Assembly: GCA_010279815.1 (NCBI GenBank)
Contig: QEOQ01000359.1
Span: 1,067,221 to 1,131,220, forward strand
DNA length: 64,000 nt
Direction: 5' to 3'
Source of the DNA: Brachionus plicatilis
Lineage: Eukaryota > Rotifera > Eurotatoria > Ploima > Brachionidae
The notes below the pieces were generated by a model. It was not told the origin of the DNA and searched no databases. It saw nothing but the letters and a program-made list of their open reading frames with translations. Numbering within the stretch: the stretch's first letter is position 1; each line of letters starts with the position of its first letter. Below are positions 1 through 10,867 of the stretch, piece by piece. The position numbers and the translations under genes are program-made.

Positions 1-144
1 CGTTTATGGTTCGGTTCGGCCGCTGGTTCGGCTGGTACGGTTCGGCGCCGTTTATGGTTCGGTTCGGCGCCGTTGTTGGTTCGGTACGGCACCGCTTATG
101 GTACGGTACGGCACCGCTTATGGTACGGTACGGCGGTCGCGACC
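1..144. repeat. GC-rich minisatellite, about 22-bp unit
   Basis: Imperfect tandem copies of a unit close to CGCTTATGGTACGGTACGGC run from the window edge to about position 144. The copies differ mainly by TTCGG versus TACGG and by TTAT versus TGTT. The tract is far more GC-rich than the surrounding DNA and ends in the perfect palindrome GGTCGCGACC (135-144). Reading frames through it merely translate the repeat. It is cut by the window start, so its full length is unknown. Confidence 0.75.
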
Positions 145-557
145 TTAGGGGGCATGTCGTTTTTGAAATACCCACTGTAAGAAAAAGGGGAAAAATTCAA
201 GAAAAGATTGTCGTAAAAAATTCTTATCTGTGATGGAAAGAAATTCAATTGACCCATAAAATATTTTTAGATCAGTTAATTAAATCACGTTATATAAAAT
301 ACTTAAAAGGAATTCAATTAGCTACTCTTTCTACCATGGTAATAAAACGGGACTTTAATTTGAAAAAGCATGAATATTCTCTTGAATAATTACGAAACAG
401 AGAAATACCAAAAAATAACTAAAATTTTTATTAGATTCGTTTAAAATAATTTAAATTTTCAATATTTAAAAAATGTTTTTTTGAATCTAATTAAAAAAAT
501 TGAGGTAATTTTTTTTTTTAAAGATTGCTTTATTAAACTAATTAATCTGGATTAAAA
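145..557. other. AT-rich non-coding spacer
   Basis: I see no coding potential or repeat structure here. The part nearest 558 should hold the 3' UTR of the neighbouring METTL2 gene. Confidence 0.5.
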
Positions 558-1741
558 TTAATCTTTTGGTTTATAGTATTTTGCTTGAATCCAAACTCGA
601 TACATTTTTAATTGCTTGCCGCGGTTAATTTGTAATCTTTTGTCTGCAATGTTTTGTTCTTTGACAAGACCTGATTCAGTGAAAAGTCTATCTACGTCAT
701 CTAGGGGACAAATTAGTTTTTTTTTATTGCAAATAAAGATAGTTTACCTTGAGTGAAAAATTTGACGAAAGTACCGTCTCCGCGTACATAGAAATTTTTT
801 TCCAAACACTGTCCAGACTTGAATCTTAATTGTGCTAAATCATACAAACCATAATCCCTAAACAAAATTTTTCCTCCTGGCTTTAAAAGCTTGACTAAAT
901 TCTTTACTGTTTCAAGCTGTCTAAAATAAAATAACAAAATATTTTTTTTCAATCAATTAATGCTTTAAGCAAAATCTTTTACAATTCAGGTTTTATAGCA
1001 CTCAGGACAAATATCATTACAATGATATCAAGAGTTCCTTGTTGAATCGGAAATTCATTTTTTTTCAAATCAGTAATGTCACAAACAAATGCTTTGCACT
1101 TTGTTTCATCATATTCTGCTGTATTTTTTAATATTTCGATTGCCGAAGAAGAAAAATCACATCCATATACAAACAAATTTGAATTGCTTGGAAAAAAAGA
1201 TAAAATTATTCTAAAAATTTCTTTAATTTACCTATTTGATCGAATAATTGGAAAAATAGTATTGCCAACTCCACAACCAACTTCAAGTATAGTAAATTTT
1301 TCACAATTTTTAGACTCTCCTCCAGAATTTCCTAAAAGCTCAGGAAATTCTGTAAATAACCAATTCCGGTCTTTAAAAAATTTATTTTCATGAATCGAGT
1401 AAAATTTATCCCAATAGTCATCAGCGTTATCTTCAAACTGTTCTAATATTTAATAAATTATCTAGGTATAATAAAAATTTTAACTTTAGCTCTCACTTGC
1501 TTTATCAGTTGACATCAAAACACTTGAGTTAATTTTAATCTTTTCTTCAGCCTGATTCAAAAGCTCTTGATCCCATTCAACATTATCCCTTAACTTCATT
1601 AGTAAAATTTAAAAGAATTATACTTATTTACCAAGCGTTAAATTGAAAGACATTTTTTTCATCTGTTAAAAAACGATTTCCAAACTGTCCTCTTTTTTCT
1701 TTATCTTTATCATTTTCTTCAGTTTTAGTATGATCGCTCAT
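558..1741 (-). CDS. METTL2: tRNA N(3)-methylcytidine methyltransferase METTL2
   Basis: Six exons joined by small GT..AG introns give a protein of about 310 residues. Exons, 5' to 3' on the minus strand: 1741-1632, 1588-1497, 1442-1232, 1186-983, 920-748 and 700-558; the phases agree at every junction and the total is 311 codons. The N-terminus carries the METTL2 signature [13 protein letters not shown] (residues 20-32), followed by DNVEWDQEL. The SAM-binding motif [10 protein letters not shown] lies near residue 120. The C-terminal half has [29 protein letters not shown] and the ending [15 protein letters not shown], all typical of METTL2/METTL8. The family methylates C32 in the anticodon loop of certain tRNAs in the cytosol, usually with DALRD3. 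The start at 1741 is the first in-frame ATG and leads straight into the conserved N-terminal motif. No break is seen. Confidence 0.93.
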
Positions 1742-2399
1742 TTTGGGAAATAAAATTTTTTAAATTTAAAAATTTTTGCTAAATTTATTATCATAAATTT
1801 TCTATAAGTGAAACAATTAAAAATATTTGGAAAAATAAATTCACTTTTAATCAGTCTAAGAAAATTTCAAGACATTCTAAATTTTCAGAATGTCTAGGCC
1901 AGGCACAAATTATTTTTATTGTATTTTTCTACCAATTTCACAATATCAGGTGATTCCTAATTGTAAAGATAAAGGTTCTAATATCTTATTTTTTCTTTTA
2001 TTGAATTAAAAATGAAAATTTAATTTCGAATAAAATTTTTTTCTATATTTAAAAAAAAAAGTGGTAATTACTTTAATTATTAAACAAGTCAATATAAATC
2101 AAACGAACAATATTTGATGATCAATTAAGGCTTTATTTTAACTTTGAGATGTAAGATACGGAAAAAATTTCGAATTTTCCAATTTTTAGTAATATTGAAG
2201 CAAAAAATATTAAATATTTGTAATTATTCAGATTTTACCAAAATAAAATTTTTAAAAAATTTCATGTAAACGTGAAAATTTCAATTCAAATTGGGCTGAT
2301 TTCAAAATTACAGTTTAAAAATAGAATTCAAAAAATTTCAAGCGTTGTTATAAGTTAAGTTATATTAGATATACGACATTTTTGATAATAGATAATAGA
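1742..2399. other. AT-rich spacer upstream of METTL2
   Basis: No gene or clear repeat is seen. The METTL2 promoter should lie in the first few hundred bases, but I recognise no TATA box or motif. The right edge adjoins a LINE remnant. Confidence 0.4.
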
Positions 2400-3220
2400 T
2401 AATTTAAACCAGTGGTGTTATTTCAATAAAGAAGACATTAATTGGTCAAAAACATTCTTTATGGTTTTTAAAAAGAAAAAAATAATTGTTCCCGAAATTA
2501 TAACTATTCGTAACATCAAAATAAATGTTCAAAAAGAGATTAAATTGCTGGGGTTTATTATTGATGAGAACCTAAATTTTATTAAATTAGCAGCAAACGT
2601 ATGTCTTTCGGTTAATTAAAATCTTTTCTCATTTAAAAGACTTTTTATCTGTGCACAACTGTAAAAATTCAATTTTTTAAAACTTTTATTTTACCTTACT
2701 TTTATTATGTATTTACCCTTCTGTGTTACTTTTCAAAAGAAGCTATACAGAAATTATCAAACAGTTTTTATATCTCAATCCGCAGGCTACTGAATTTGAA
2801 ATTTAATTCAATTGAGTTCAACGGCATTAATAACCAATTGGAAAAGTATGGCCTTTTTGGTTTTCAACATCGTGCCTTAGAAAGAATGCTTAATTTTGGT
2901 TACAAAATTTTCAATTTTGCAAACTCAGCTCCATTGTTAAAAGAGCAATTTATTAGAAACAAAACAAAAAATTTGAATTATAATTTGAATTATGCGAAAT
3001 GGAAACGATTTTATCGAGAAGGAAGCGCGAACAAAAAGTGGTGAAAAGACTTTTGGTTTTATTTTTACTCGGCTAGCGAACAAATCGATTACAAAAAGGG
3101 AAGGTTTACAATTTTCAACCTTCAAACTTTCAATTTTCAATAACATTGATTTGATTTTTAATGAATCTATAAAAATTTTTGATAAATTAATTTTGAACTT
3201 TAAATTTAAATTTTTTTAAA
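2400..3220 (+). mobile_element. Decayed non-LTR retrotransposon (LINE), C-terminal reverse transcriptase part
   Basis: Conceptual translation in shifting plus-strand frames gives fragments typical of jockey/CR1-like reverse transcriptases. About 2440-2610 reads with INWSKTFFMVF and EIKLLGFIIDENLNF, the palm/thumb stretch after the catalytic core. About 2800-3040 reads GLFGFQHRALERML, and a further frame reads GEKTFGFIFTRL. Several stops and frameshifts separate the pieces, and the catalytic FADD-type motif is not found, so this is a 5'-truncated dead copy. Its 3' boundary is unclear; the sequence around 3295-3370 may be its untranslated tail. Confidence 0.75.
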
Positions 3221-3951
3221 AAAGATATTGTTTATTTTTTCTTATATGTTTAAAAATTATTTTTATATGAACTAATTTTTAATTTAAATAAATTAAGAGC
3301 TAATCAGTCTCGAAAGAGATATGGGCACTAGCCTGTTGATTAATCTTGAATTAATAATTTTTGTCGATTATTTTTTTTCGACATTTTACCTCTCAATATT
3401 TTAAACTTTCAATAATATGCCATAGTCTCGAGCATAGTTAGGGATTCAATTTAGAAAAAGCAATGGGTATTTATAATTGTTCAGTCAAAATTTACTCATA
3501 CTTTAGAAAAATTCTAAATTTTTCAATTTTATTTTTATTTTTCATTACAACTTTTTTATAATTCTCAATCAAATATTTAATTGGGAAATATTTTTTAAAT
3601 AAAATAATTTAACCTTTCTTGTTTTGTAACCATTAACAGGTAAGTGCGGGTTTTTTCTTGGCGAAATTTTTTGAAAGTTTTCCATTAGTCCTCGATCGAA
3701 TTTAAAATTTTAAGTTTCGATAAATTGATTTGAGAAAATGTGAACATTTTTAAATAAAAACTTATTTAAATAAATAAATAAGCATTTAGTATATTTATTA
3801 TAAATTATTCAAAAATTAAAGTAATTAAATGCAACCTGGTCATTATAGTACAATTCTAGCATTGAAAATAAAATTCCTTAAAATAAGCATTAAATTTATT
3901 AAACATTTTTTGACACAAATAAATAAAAAAATTGGGAAATTTTTGACTTTT
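3221..3951. other. AT-rich spacer, possible LINE tail and CUL4 3' UTR
   Basis: No coding sequence is supported. The piece near 3300-3360 is less AT-rich and directly follows the LINE remnant, so it may be its 3' UTR. The part near 3950 should include the CUL4 3' UTR. Confidence 0.35.
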
Positions 3952-6695
3952 TTATGCAAGATAATTGTACTGATTGGGATTTTGTTCGTCACGCGCCAAA
4001 TAGTCACGTTCTATTAAGCTCTCAATTCTTTTTTTGATATCAGCAGGCTTTATCGAAAACTTCAATTGACCAACTACTTCCGAAACTAAAAGATTGTGCT
4101 GCAGTGATTTGCGCATTTTCATTATGCGCACAATGGCCGCATCCACCTGATATTGTCTGTCTTGAAACACTTTTTCATTAGTAGCCTGATTTTCTTCTTG
4201 CTAAATATAAAAAAAAATAAACTCTTAATCTCTTAAACAAATATGAACTATACCGTTTCTTTTAGTTGAACTTGGTTTATTTTAATTCTGTTTAGCTTAT
4301 GAGTAAAAGTATGGTTAAATGAAAAAACGTCATCCAAATGAATATCAACACCCTTATGGAACAAAATATAAAATTATTCTTGGTACTATGAATTTTGTAC
4401 TTTTGAACTTTTGATTAGTATAGAAACTTTGCCACAGGCCAGTGACTGCAAGGTTCGCTTTAATTCACTCTCTTCTATTTTTGTCAACTCCAAAATCTCT
4501 TCATAAGGTACTTCATCTTTGTTGTTAAACAGCAGAAGAATCAGCGCTTGATACAGTGATACATGAAATTCTTTGTTATTCTTTTTTGAATTTAAAAAAT
4601 TTAAAATTTTGAAATTCAACAAAATAAAACAAATTGTGTACTCCTGACGAAATATGTCCCTTGACTAGACAATGTCCTAGAGAAGGCTGCCATTGAAGGT
4701 TACGACCCGAATATTTTTTCTTGTAAAATTCCAAAAATCTTTCCTGCAATTGGGTCATCTAAAAATTAAATTTTTCAAATAAATTTGCAAATTTTTTCTT
4801 AATTAAAATACCTCAGGAGGCAAAATTATATTGTAGATCGGATAGCTCGGCCAATGGGTTAAAGTAAGTACATTTACAAACAAATTAATTGATGTTTTGA
4901 CAGTCAATTGCTTAAAAATATTTTACTTATTAATTTAAATAATTAACCTAGTCTAACTAACTTGATCAAAAGCACTCATAATATCCTTGGACAATTCCAT
5001 GTCCTTGAACATTCCCTCTAGTTTAAAAGTAAAAACACCACCACATTCCTGTTTTAATTTAGACAACATGCTTTTCTCGGCATCCACCGAAGCACTCTTT
5101 CCCAAAAGCAGTCTCTTGGCCAAGTCTTTTTTATAGAAGGCCTCGAAAACATCCTTTCCGTGAATGAATCTAAACAAAACCATTATCTTGTCCAGTATTT
5201 TATCCAGCTCTTCCTCGGTAGCCTCTTTATTTCCAGCCTTTAGTTTATTGTCAATGTATTTGGCTTTTTAGAAAAAAATTAAATTTTTTAAAAAAATTGA
5301 ACAAAATTTTTAATTAAAAACTTTTTACCTATCAATTCAGCTGGCTTATTAGAACGCTGGTTAATAAAATGTTCAAAAGAATCCTTTAGTGCGTGTGTAA
5401 ATTTTTCATTATTGTTCCAGCACTCGCTAATTGCGTCCAGTCTTTCCTTAAAATCAAGCAATTCCTGAATCATTACAACATCCTTTTCCGGATTAATGAC
5501 AATATCTCGGCCTCTTTTTTTAATATACTGACTAAAATAGGTTTTCAACTGATCAATACCATTGACAAAGCGGCTCAGGAGATTGTACAACAGCTTTAAA
5601 TCGTCTAGTCGATGATCGTCCATCAAGTTGTCGAAGCCTTTCTGCAAAATGGTGTTCACGTGATCGCCAATTAGGTTTTTTTCCACACAAAGAATCAACA
5701 AATGTTTGGTCGATGGGTGCAAATAATGCAGCAGGCGGTTATTTTCCTCATTAAGGCGTTTTTCCACATGCTTCAAATACTCAGGTATATCACTTGACTG
5801 CAGCATGGTTTCACCCTCATTCGAGTATAACTTATCACTTGCTTTTATAAACTCACTCTCGAAGATTGATTGATAAAGCTTTGAAAAAATTTAAAGTTAA
5901 AAAAAAAATTTATTTTTTATCTTTTACTTGAAGTTTGTAGAGCATAGTTAAGAGATTTTTTACAAGACTTCGGTCAATCAGCTCTCCGCCTCGTTCACTG
6001 TCTATTAGTGCCAGCAGTCCGGAAATGCATCGGGTCTGAACTAGCTTGTTCATTACAATGTGGTTTTTGAACAAGTCTAGACCAAGATCCCAGATGGACA
6101 AAATGAGCGGATTGTTGAGCACATATCCTCTGTCTAGAGGCAAAAAAATTTGGCAAATCATTACCATGTGAGCGCAGTGGTCTTGCCAATGGCGATTCAG
6201 CAGTTTCAAGTAATCTATTGGATCATTTATTTCTGTATTGAACAAGTTAAGGTTTAATAAAGATTAATATTTTAAATGATTAATTTTGTTAAAGGATATA
6301 GAGTGAGTTTTGGAAGCTCGCGCTGAATGTGGTCATCACAAAGCTGTTTTAGAGCCAAGTACAAATTGCTGCTCTTTTTTTCAGCACAGAGATTCTCAAC
6401 ACTTTGGTAAAGCATTTCGAGACTCATTGAAACAGGCCTGCTTTCATGGATAGCTCGGACAGCTTCGTCAATATTTTTCCACAAGCGAGAAAAATTGTCC
6501 TCGTCATTTCTTGGGACCACTAGTAGAAATTTTTTGCTATAAATTTTAAAATATTTTTTTTGACAAAATTTATTGAAAACTTTTTAGATTTTTGATGACC
6601 AAGCGCTTGGCTGTTTGACCGTTTGCCGATGAGCGGGATGTCATCATGATGCCCAGCTTTTTGGCAGCTTGTTCGCTAGCTTTAGTCGACATCAT
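3952..6695 (-). CDS. CUL4: Cullin-4, scaffold of CRL4 ubiquitin ligases
   Basis: Multi-exon minus-strand gene with short introns. It starts with [15 protein letters not shown] (ATG at 6693-6695) and ends NPNQYNYLA before TAA at 3952-3954. In order: the N-terminal DDB1-binding cullin repeats ([42 protein letters not shown]), the middle repeats ([45 protein letters not shown]), the cullin-homology domain ([50 protein letters not shown]) and the winged-helix neddylation domain. [20 protein letters not shown] holds the conserved NEDD8-acceptor lysine region. Family knowledge: CUL4 binds DDB1-DCAF receptors at its N-terminus and RBX1 at its C-terminus, acting in DNA repair, replication licensing and chromatin control. 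The C-terminal motif matches CUL4 rather than CUL1-3. All conserved blocks are present, so the gene looks intact. Confidence 0.95.
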
Positions 6696-7669
6696 TTTAG
6701 CGGAAACTTTCTAAGTTTCTCTTGAGTCAGCTCTTTCAGAGATTGATATTTAACTTTTTCAAAATTCTAAAATTAGAAATACTAAATTTAAGCTCTAATT
6801 TGGCCTTTAGAATTATTTATTTTTTAATAAAAAGCTGATATTCGAAATATTTGTAAACTGAAATTATCAACAAAAAATTAATAAATTAAATGAAAATAAG
6901 ATTTCTAAAATACATTTGCATATGTTCTCTTATTAGAGAAACATAGCAGAGTTAAGTTAAAAAGAGCGCTGAGGCAGCGTCTTCGGTCTTTGTATCCCAG
7001 ATGCTTTTCTTCACTGATTACAAAATTTTATTCCGATAAATAAACTGATCATTTTTTTTATTTAAATCATCTTAAATATGAAGAAAATTAATATTTTTGA
7101 TTAATATTAGTAATTTTTTTAAAAAATTACTGATATGTACTTTTAACCCAATATTTATTCTCATATGTATTCGAGAATACACAAAAGTATTATTTTTGAC
7201 ATTACATAAAAATTACCTCTTTAATTTAAAAAAAAATTTAATAAAATTTAATTCTTTTATGATTTCTTGAATCCGCCAAAATTTGGCTGTAAATTCGGTA
7301 AACTATGAAGGTATGATATTGTGAAAACCTTAGGAGGATTAGACGCGTACAAAATATCTAATTTGTGTATATTTTGTTCAATTTATAAAATCATATTCAA
7401 TTAACTCTATGGTTTAAACTACTACATGTTTAACCTATAGAGAAAACATGAGGTTTAAGACACTTAGTTAAAAAAAATGGTAAGATAATCGATTTATAAT
7501 TTATCATTGAATTTTTTCCTGAGTATTTTTTAACAAATACATTGGTCAGTTTTGTTCAGTGAAAAGTAGAATTGTGAACACTTTTAGGGTTAAAATTTAC
7601 TTTAATTTTAATGACGGACTAAAAGGATATTGGGCAATATGAAAAAAAATAAAAATTTTGAATTTTAGG
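6696..7669. other. AT-rich spacer upstream of CUL4
   Basis: No reading frame or repeat is recognised. The CUL4 promoter should lie in the right-hand flank of 6695. The spacer ends at the hAT target site at 7670. Confidence 0.4.
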
Positions 7670-7677
7670 ATATTTTC

Positions 7678-8931
7678 TAGGGTTGTTAATTGAAGTTTCA
7701 AAACTTCGAAATTTTTTCATACTTTTCGACTTCAGGTAAAATTAAGAACTTTGAAATTTTAAAATTTTAAATTGAAATAAATTCTTACTTGAAATTAAAT
7801 TTAGTTTTGAAAAAAATTGAGTTTCAATATTTATTTTTATTTTTTTTTTAATAATTTCGAATACAAAAAAATAGGTTCGATTTAAAATTTCGAAGTTTAA
7901 AATTTTGAAGAATGAAATAATAAATTTAAAAATTATAAAGTCCAAAATTATAAAATATGAAATTGTAAATATATTAAATTTTTGGAGTTTAAAATAATTG
8001 AAAAATTTTGTCAAAAGTATTGAAATTTTTATACCATCTCGGGCAACATCATATATCTCAACGTTTGACGACAAGGTAATTTGTAGTAATGAGATTTAAT
8101 TGTGTCAAGTAACTCTTGAAATTCTTCGGAATTTATAATGTTAAAAGACAAATTGTTGGCAATAATAAAGCTGATTAGTTTCTAGTTTATTTTTTCAATT
8201 TTTAAATCTGGTGCAAGGTACTCTTTAATTGTTTTAGGACTTTCTTCTGGTTTATTCGCCATCTCCTAAAAATCTAAGCAAAAAAGTTTACTTGGTCTAA
8301 TATTTTCATGTGATAATTTTGAAATTTTATGTTTTTCGGCTAAATGTTTAACCAACTCAGTTGTTGAACTGTTATAAATAGTTATCACTTGTTGACATAT
8401 ATTACACTTGACAGACGATTCATTTATTTTGACAAAATTTTGGCTTTGCCAAACCCACGATCTTGGTTCTATTTTTTTGCGCCTTTTCATTGTTGAGACC
8501 GGTGTTGAACCCGTCTAGCTAGGAGGCGTATTTGCTAAAACAAAAAGCATTTCAAAAATTTCAAAATTATCTATTAAATTTTGTAAATGTAGATATTTTT
8601 ATTTATTTTGTATTTGTCAATTTTAACTAGAAAAGAAATTTTTAAAATTGAAAATTTCAGAATCGAACTTTTTTAAATTAGAAATTTCAGACCTCAAGAT
8701 TTCAAACGTCTAAATTTTAAACTTGTTAATTTCAAACTTAAAACTTTTGATTCAAGTTTAAAATTTCGAAGTATTAAGTTCTACCGGCTTTAAATTTTTA
8801 AAATTTCACTTCATATTTAATATTTCAATTTCAATTTTCCTTTGTCAAAAAATTTCAAAGTGTTGAAAAATAAACTTGAAGTTTTCTCAAAAACTTCAAA
8901 AATTTGAAATCCAGTTCAATTAACAACCCTA
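7678..8931 (-). mobile_element. hAT-superfamily DNA transposon, short internally decayed copy
   Basis: The element begins TAGGGTTGTTAATTGAA and ends TTCAATTAACAACCCTA, a 17-bp perfect terminal inverted repeat of hAT type. It is flanked by an 8-bp direct repeat ATATTTTC at 7670-7677 and 8932-8939, the target-site length expected for hAT. Inside, on the minus strand, is a broken transposase N-terminus with a BED zinc finger. Much of the rest of the 1254 bp is AT-rich without coding sense, so the catalytic DDE and insertion domains are missing and the copy cannot move by itself. Confidence 0.9.
8060..8490 (-). pseudogene. hAT transposase N-terminal fragment with BED zinc finger
   Basis: Residues from 8490 read SWVWQSQNFVKINESSVKCN, then C..C spacing (CNICQQ) and HLAEKH, giving a C2H2-type BED finger. 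After an in-frame TAG the same frame continues with MANKPEESPKTIKEYL. After a second TAG it reads FIIANNLSFNIINSEEFQEL and YKLPCRQTL. This is the usual order in ZBED-like hAT transposases: the BED finger, then the start of the transposase region with a 'KLPSR.TL' motif. Two in-frame stops and loss of everything downstream make it a pseudogene. It sits inside the TIR-bounded element at 7678-8931. Confidence 0.8.
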
Positions 8932-8939
8932 ATATTTTC

Positions 8940-9542
8940 TAAAAGATCTTAACGAGCTGAATCTAAAAATATCAATAATTTGTAGATCGGAACTTTCCTA
9001 AAATATAAATTAATAATCAATAAATTACAAGCTTAAATTTATAATCAATAAATTACCTAAAATGGTCATTTCTTGGTCAAATTTTAAGATTTTTTTAAAA
9101 TTTTTTTTCAATAAAATTATTTTTAAAAACGAAATAAGGCGGTGTTAGCATTTTTGATATGTTGTAGACCATCAAAAAAGGTCACAGTTTCTGGTCGAGA
9201 TACCGATGACATGAGGGTATTTGAGGGTCTCAAACAGTAGCAACCCCTGAATTTTTGTTTTAAAAGACTAAAAAATTTATTAAATAATTCAATGATCAAA
9301 CTTACATTTATTTTTGATTGTTATTTTTATTTTGACTGTTTAATAAAAATGAAATTAAAAAAAAATCTTATAATTTTACCATGAAATGACTCATATTGCC
9401 CCATTTACTTTGGAACTTAAAAAACTGATCATTTTTTGAATAAATTAAATACAAATTTCATTTTCTTAATTTTTCTTTAATGGTTAATTTATTTTACATA
9501 GAATAGCAAAATTTAGTTAAAAAAATAATTATTTATTTTATT
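8940..9542. other. AT-rich spacer between two DNA transposons
   Basis: No gene is seen. The segment 9160-9245 has higher complexity but no open frame and no partner repeat that I could find. Confidence 0.4.
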
Positions 9543-9544
9543 TA

Positions 9545-10495
9545 CCCCAAATATTGAATAAAATACACCAAAAATTATTTTTTTTGCTCCAATTTTTTTA
9601 AAATTACACCAATTAATAGAAAAAAAAATAAAATGCCATTTTTTTCCACATTAACACCAAATTAATTAAAAAAATACCAATAGTATTAAAAATTTTTTTT
9701 TTTTAATTCTATCAGATTCCTACTATTATTTTTGATCAGATTTATTTGGACAGATTTATTTGATTTTCTCTTAGTCATTTTAGCTCCATATTTTTCACAA
9801 AACATTTCTAGTTTGACTAATCTTTTTGGTCTGCCCAAGTGATCGAAAATACAAATTTCTTTCTTTTGTCTAAAGAGGAACAGCAGCAGAATTTTCATCG
9901 TTTTGAATGATTTGAATGTTGATTGTCTGAAACATAAACTGAACCATTTGTTTCACCATTTTTAACTTTGATATATATTGATTTTTTGCAACCTTTTTTG
10001 TTAAATTTACAATTGTATGTGTGTTTATCGCAATCAGCTAACTTGTTTCTACTGTGAAAATTCCAGGGGACATTGTCGAAGTGTAAATTTTTGACCAGTC
10101 TTTGAATTCTTTCAACGATTCATATTCTTGAACACAATCATAAGTATTTGCTGTACTTCTTTTATTTGTGGAAATTTCATCAGCGTCATTGCTTGTATCA
10201 TTAAAGTTATTTTCTAGAATACTGCAGAACTGGACATTTTTGATTAATGGAACATTTATTAATTAATTTCAATTTCTTAGATAGGATTTTTTAAGTGTCA
10301 AAAAATTGGTTTCATTTTAATAAATTAGGTGTCTTTTTAATTTAATTGGGGTCAATATTAAAAAAAAAAGTAACGTTTTATTAAATCAGATGTAAATCTT
10401 AATTAATATTTCTAATTTAATTAAAAGGGATAATTATAATTTAAAAATTGAGGAGAAAAATTAATATTTTGGGGTTTTTTATTCAAAATTTGGGG
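9545..10495. mobile_element. TA-flanked DNA element with long, diverged inverted repeats
   Basis: The left end reads CCCCAAATATTGAATAAAA and the right end, reverse-complemented, reads CCCCAAATTTTGAATAAAA. The similarity continues inward for roughly 150 bp with mismatches, including repeated ACACC/ACCCC blocks in both arms. Each end is bordered by TA (9543-9544 and 10496-10497), suggesting a TA target duplication. The centre carries a broken minus-strand zinc-finger-like reading frame. The right boundary is inferred from where the two arms stop matching. Confidence 0.65.
9690..10230 (-). pseudogene. Broken zinc-finger (FLYWCH/MULE-type) coding remnant
   Basis: On the minus strand one frame reads YESLKEFKDWSKIYTSTM. 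A frame shifted by one reads DNVPWNFHSRNKLADCDKH, TYNCKFNKKGCKKSIYIKV and SVYVSDNQHSNHSK. The spacing C-x4-GC...H-x2-H resembles the WRKY/GCM1- or FLYWCH-like finger that precedes MULE-type transposases. After the last His an in-frame TGA follows; a later frame contains GRPKRLVK. No transposase core is present. The family assignment is tentative; the broken state is clear from the frameshift and stop. Confidence 0.45.
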
Positions 10496-10497
10496 TA

Positions 10498-10867
10498 TCG
10501 ATATTAAAGAGCTTTAAAAAAATTTTTTTATTATCTTTTTTTCTTTTAAGTTCGTGATTTTTTTATATTTAGACGTTACCAGTCAAAAATAATACCTGGT
10601 AACATATTATGTCGAGACCCTTTATTTTTTTGTAAATTATTTTGTTTAAAATTTATTCATTATTATTTATTCAATTATATTAATTTTTTTTAGAAATTAA
10701 AAAATGCAGAATTTAATTCATAATTGGAGTTCATATTTTGAATAATTTTTACCTTTAGAAAAATATCCACAAAATTCAACTTAAATTTGCCAATATTTAA
10801 AAAAATGAGAAATTTTTCGAAAATTTGTCAATGTTACTTGAGTAATCACTACTAAACTGATAAAATA
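10498..10867. other. AT-rich region upstream of JMJD8
   Basis: About 370 bases without coding sense. A small hairpin, TTACCAG...CTGGTAA, lies near 10576-10602. The JMJD8 promoter and 5' UTR should be here, but no recognisable core motif is seen. Confidence 0.35.
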
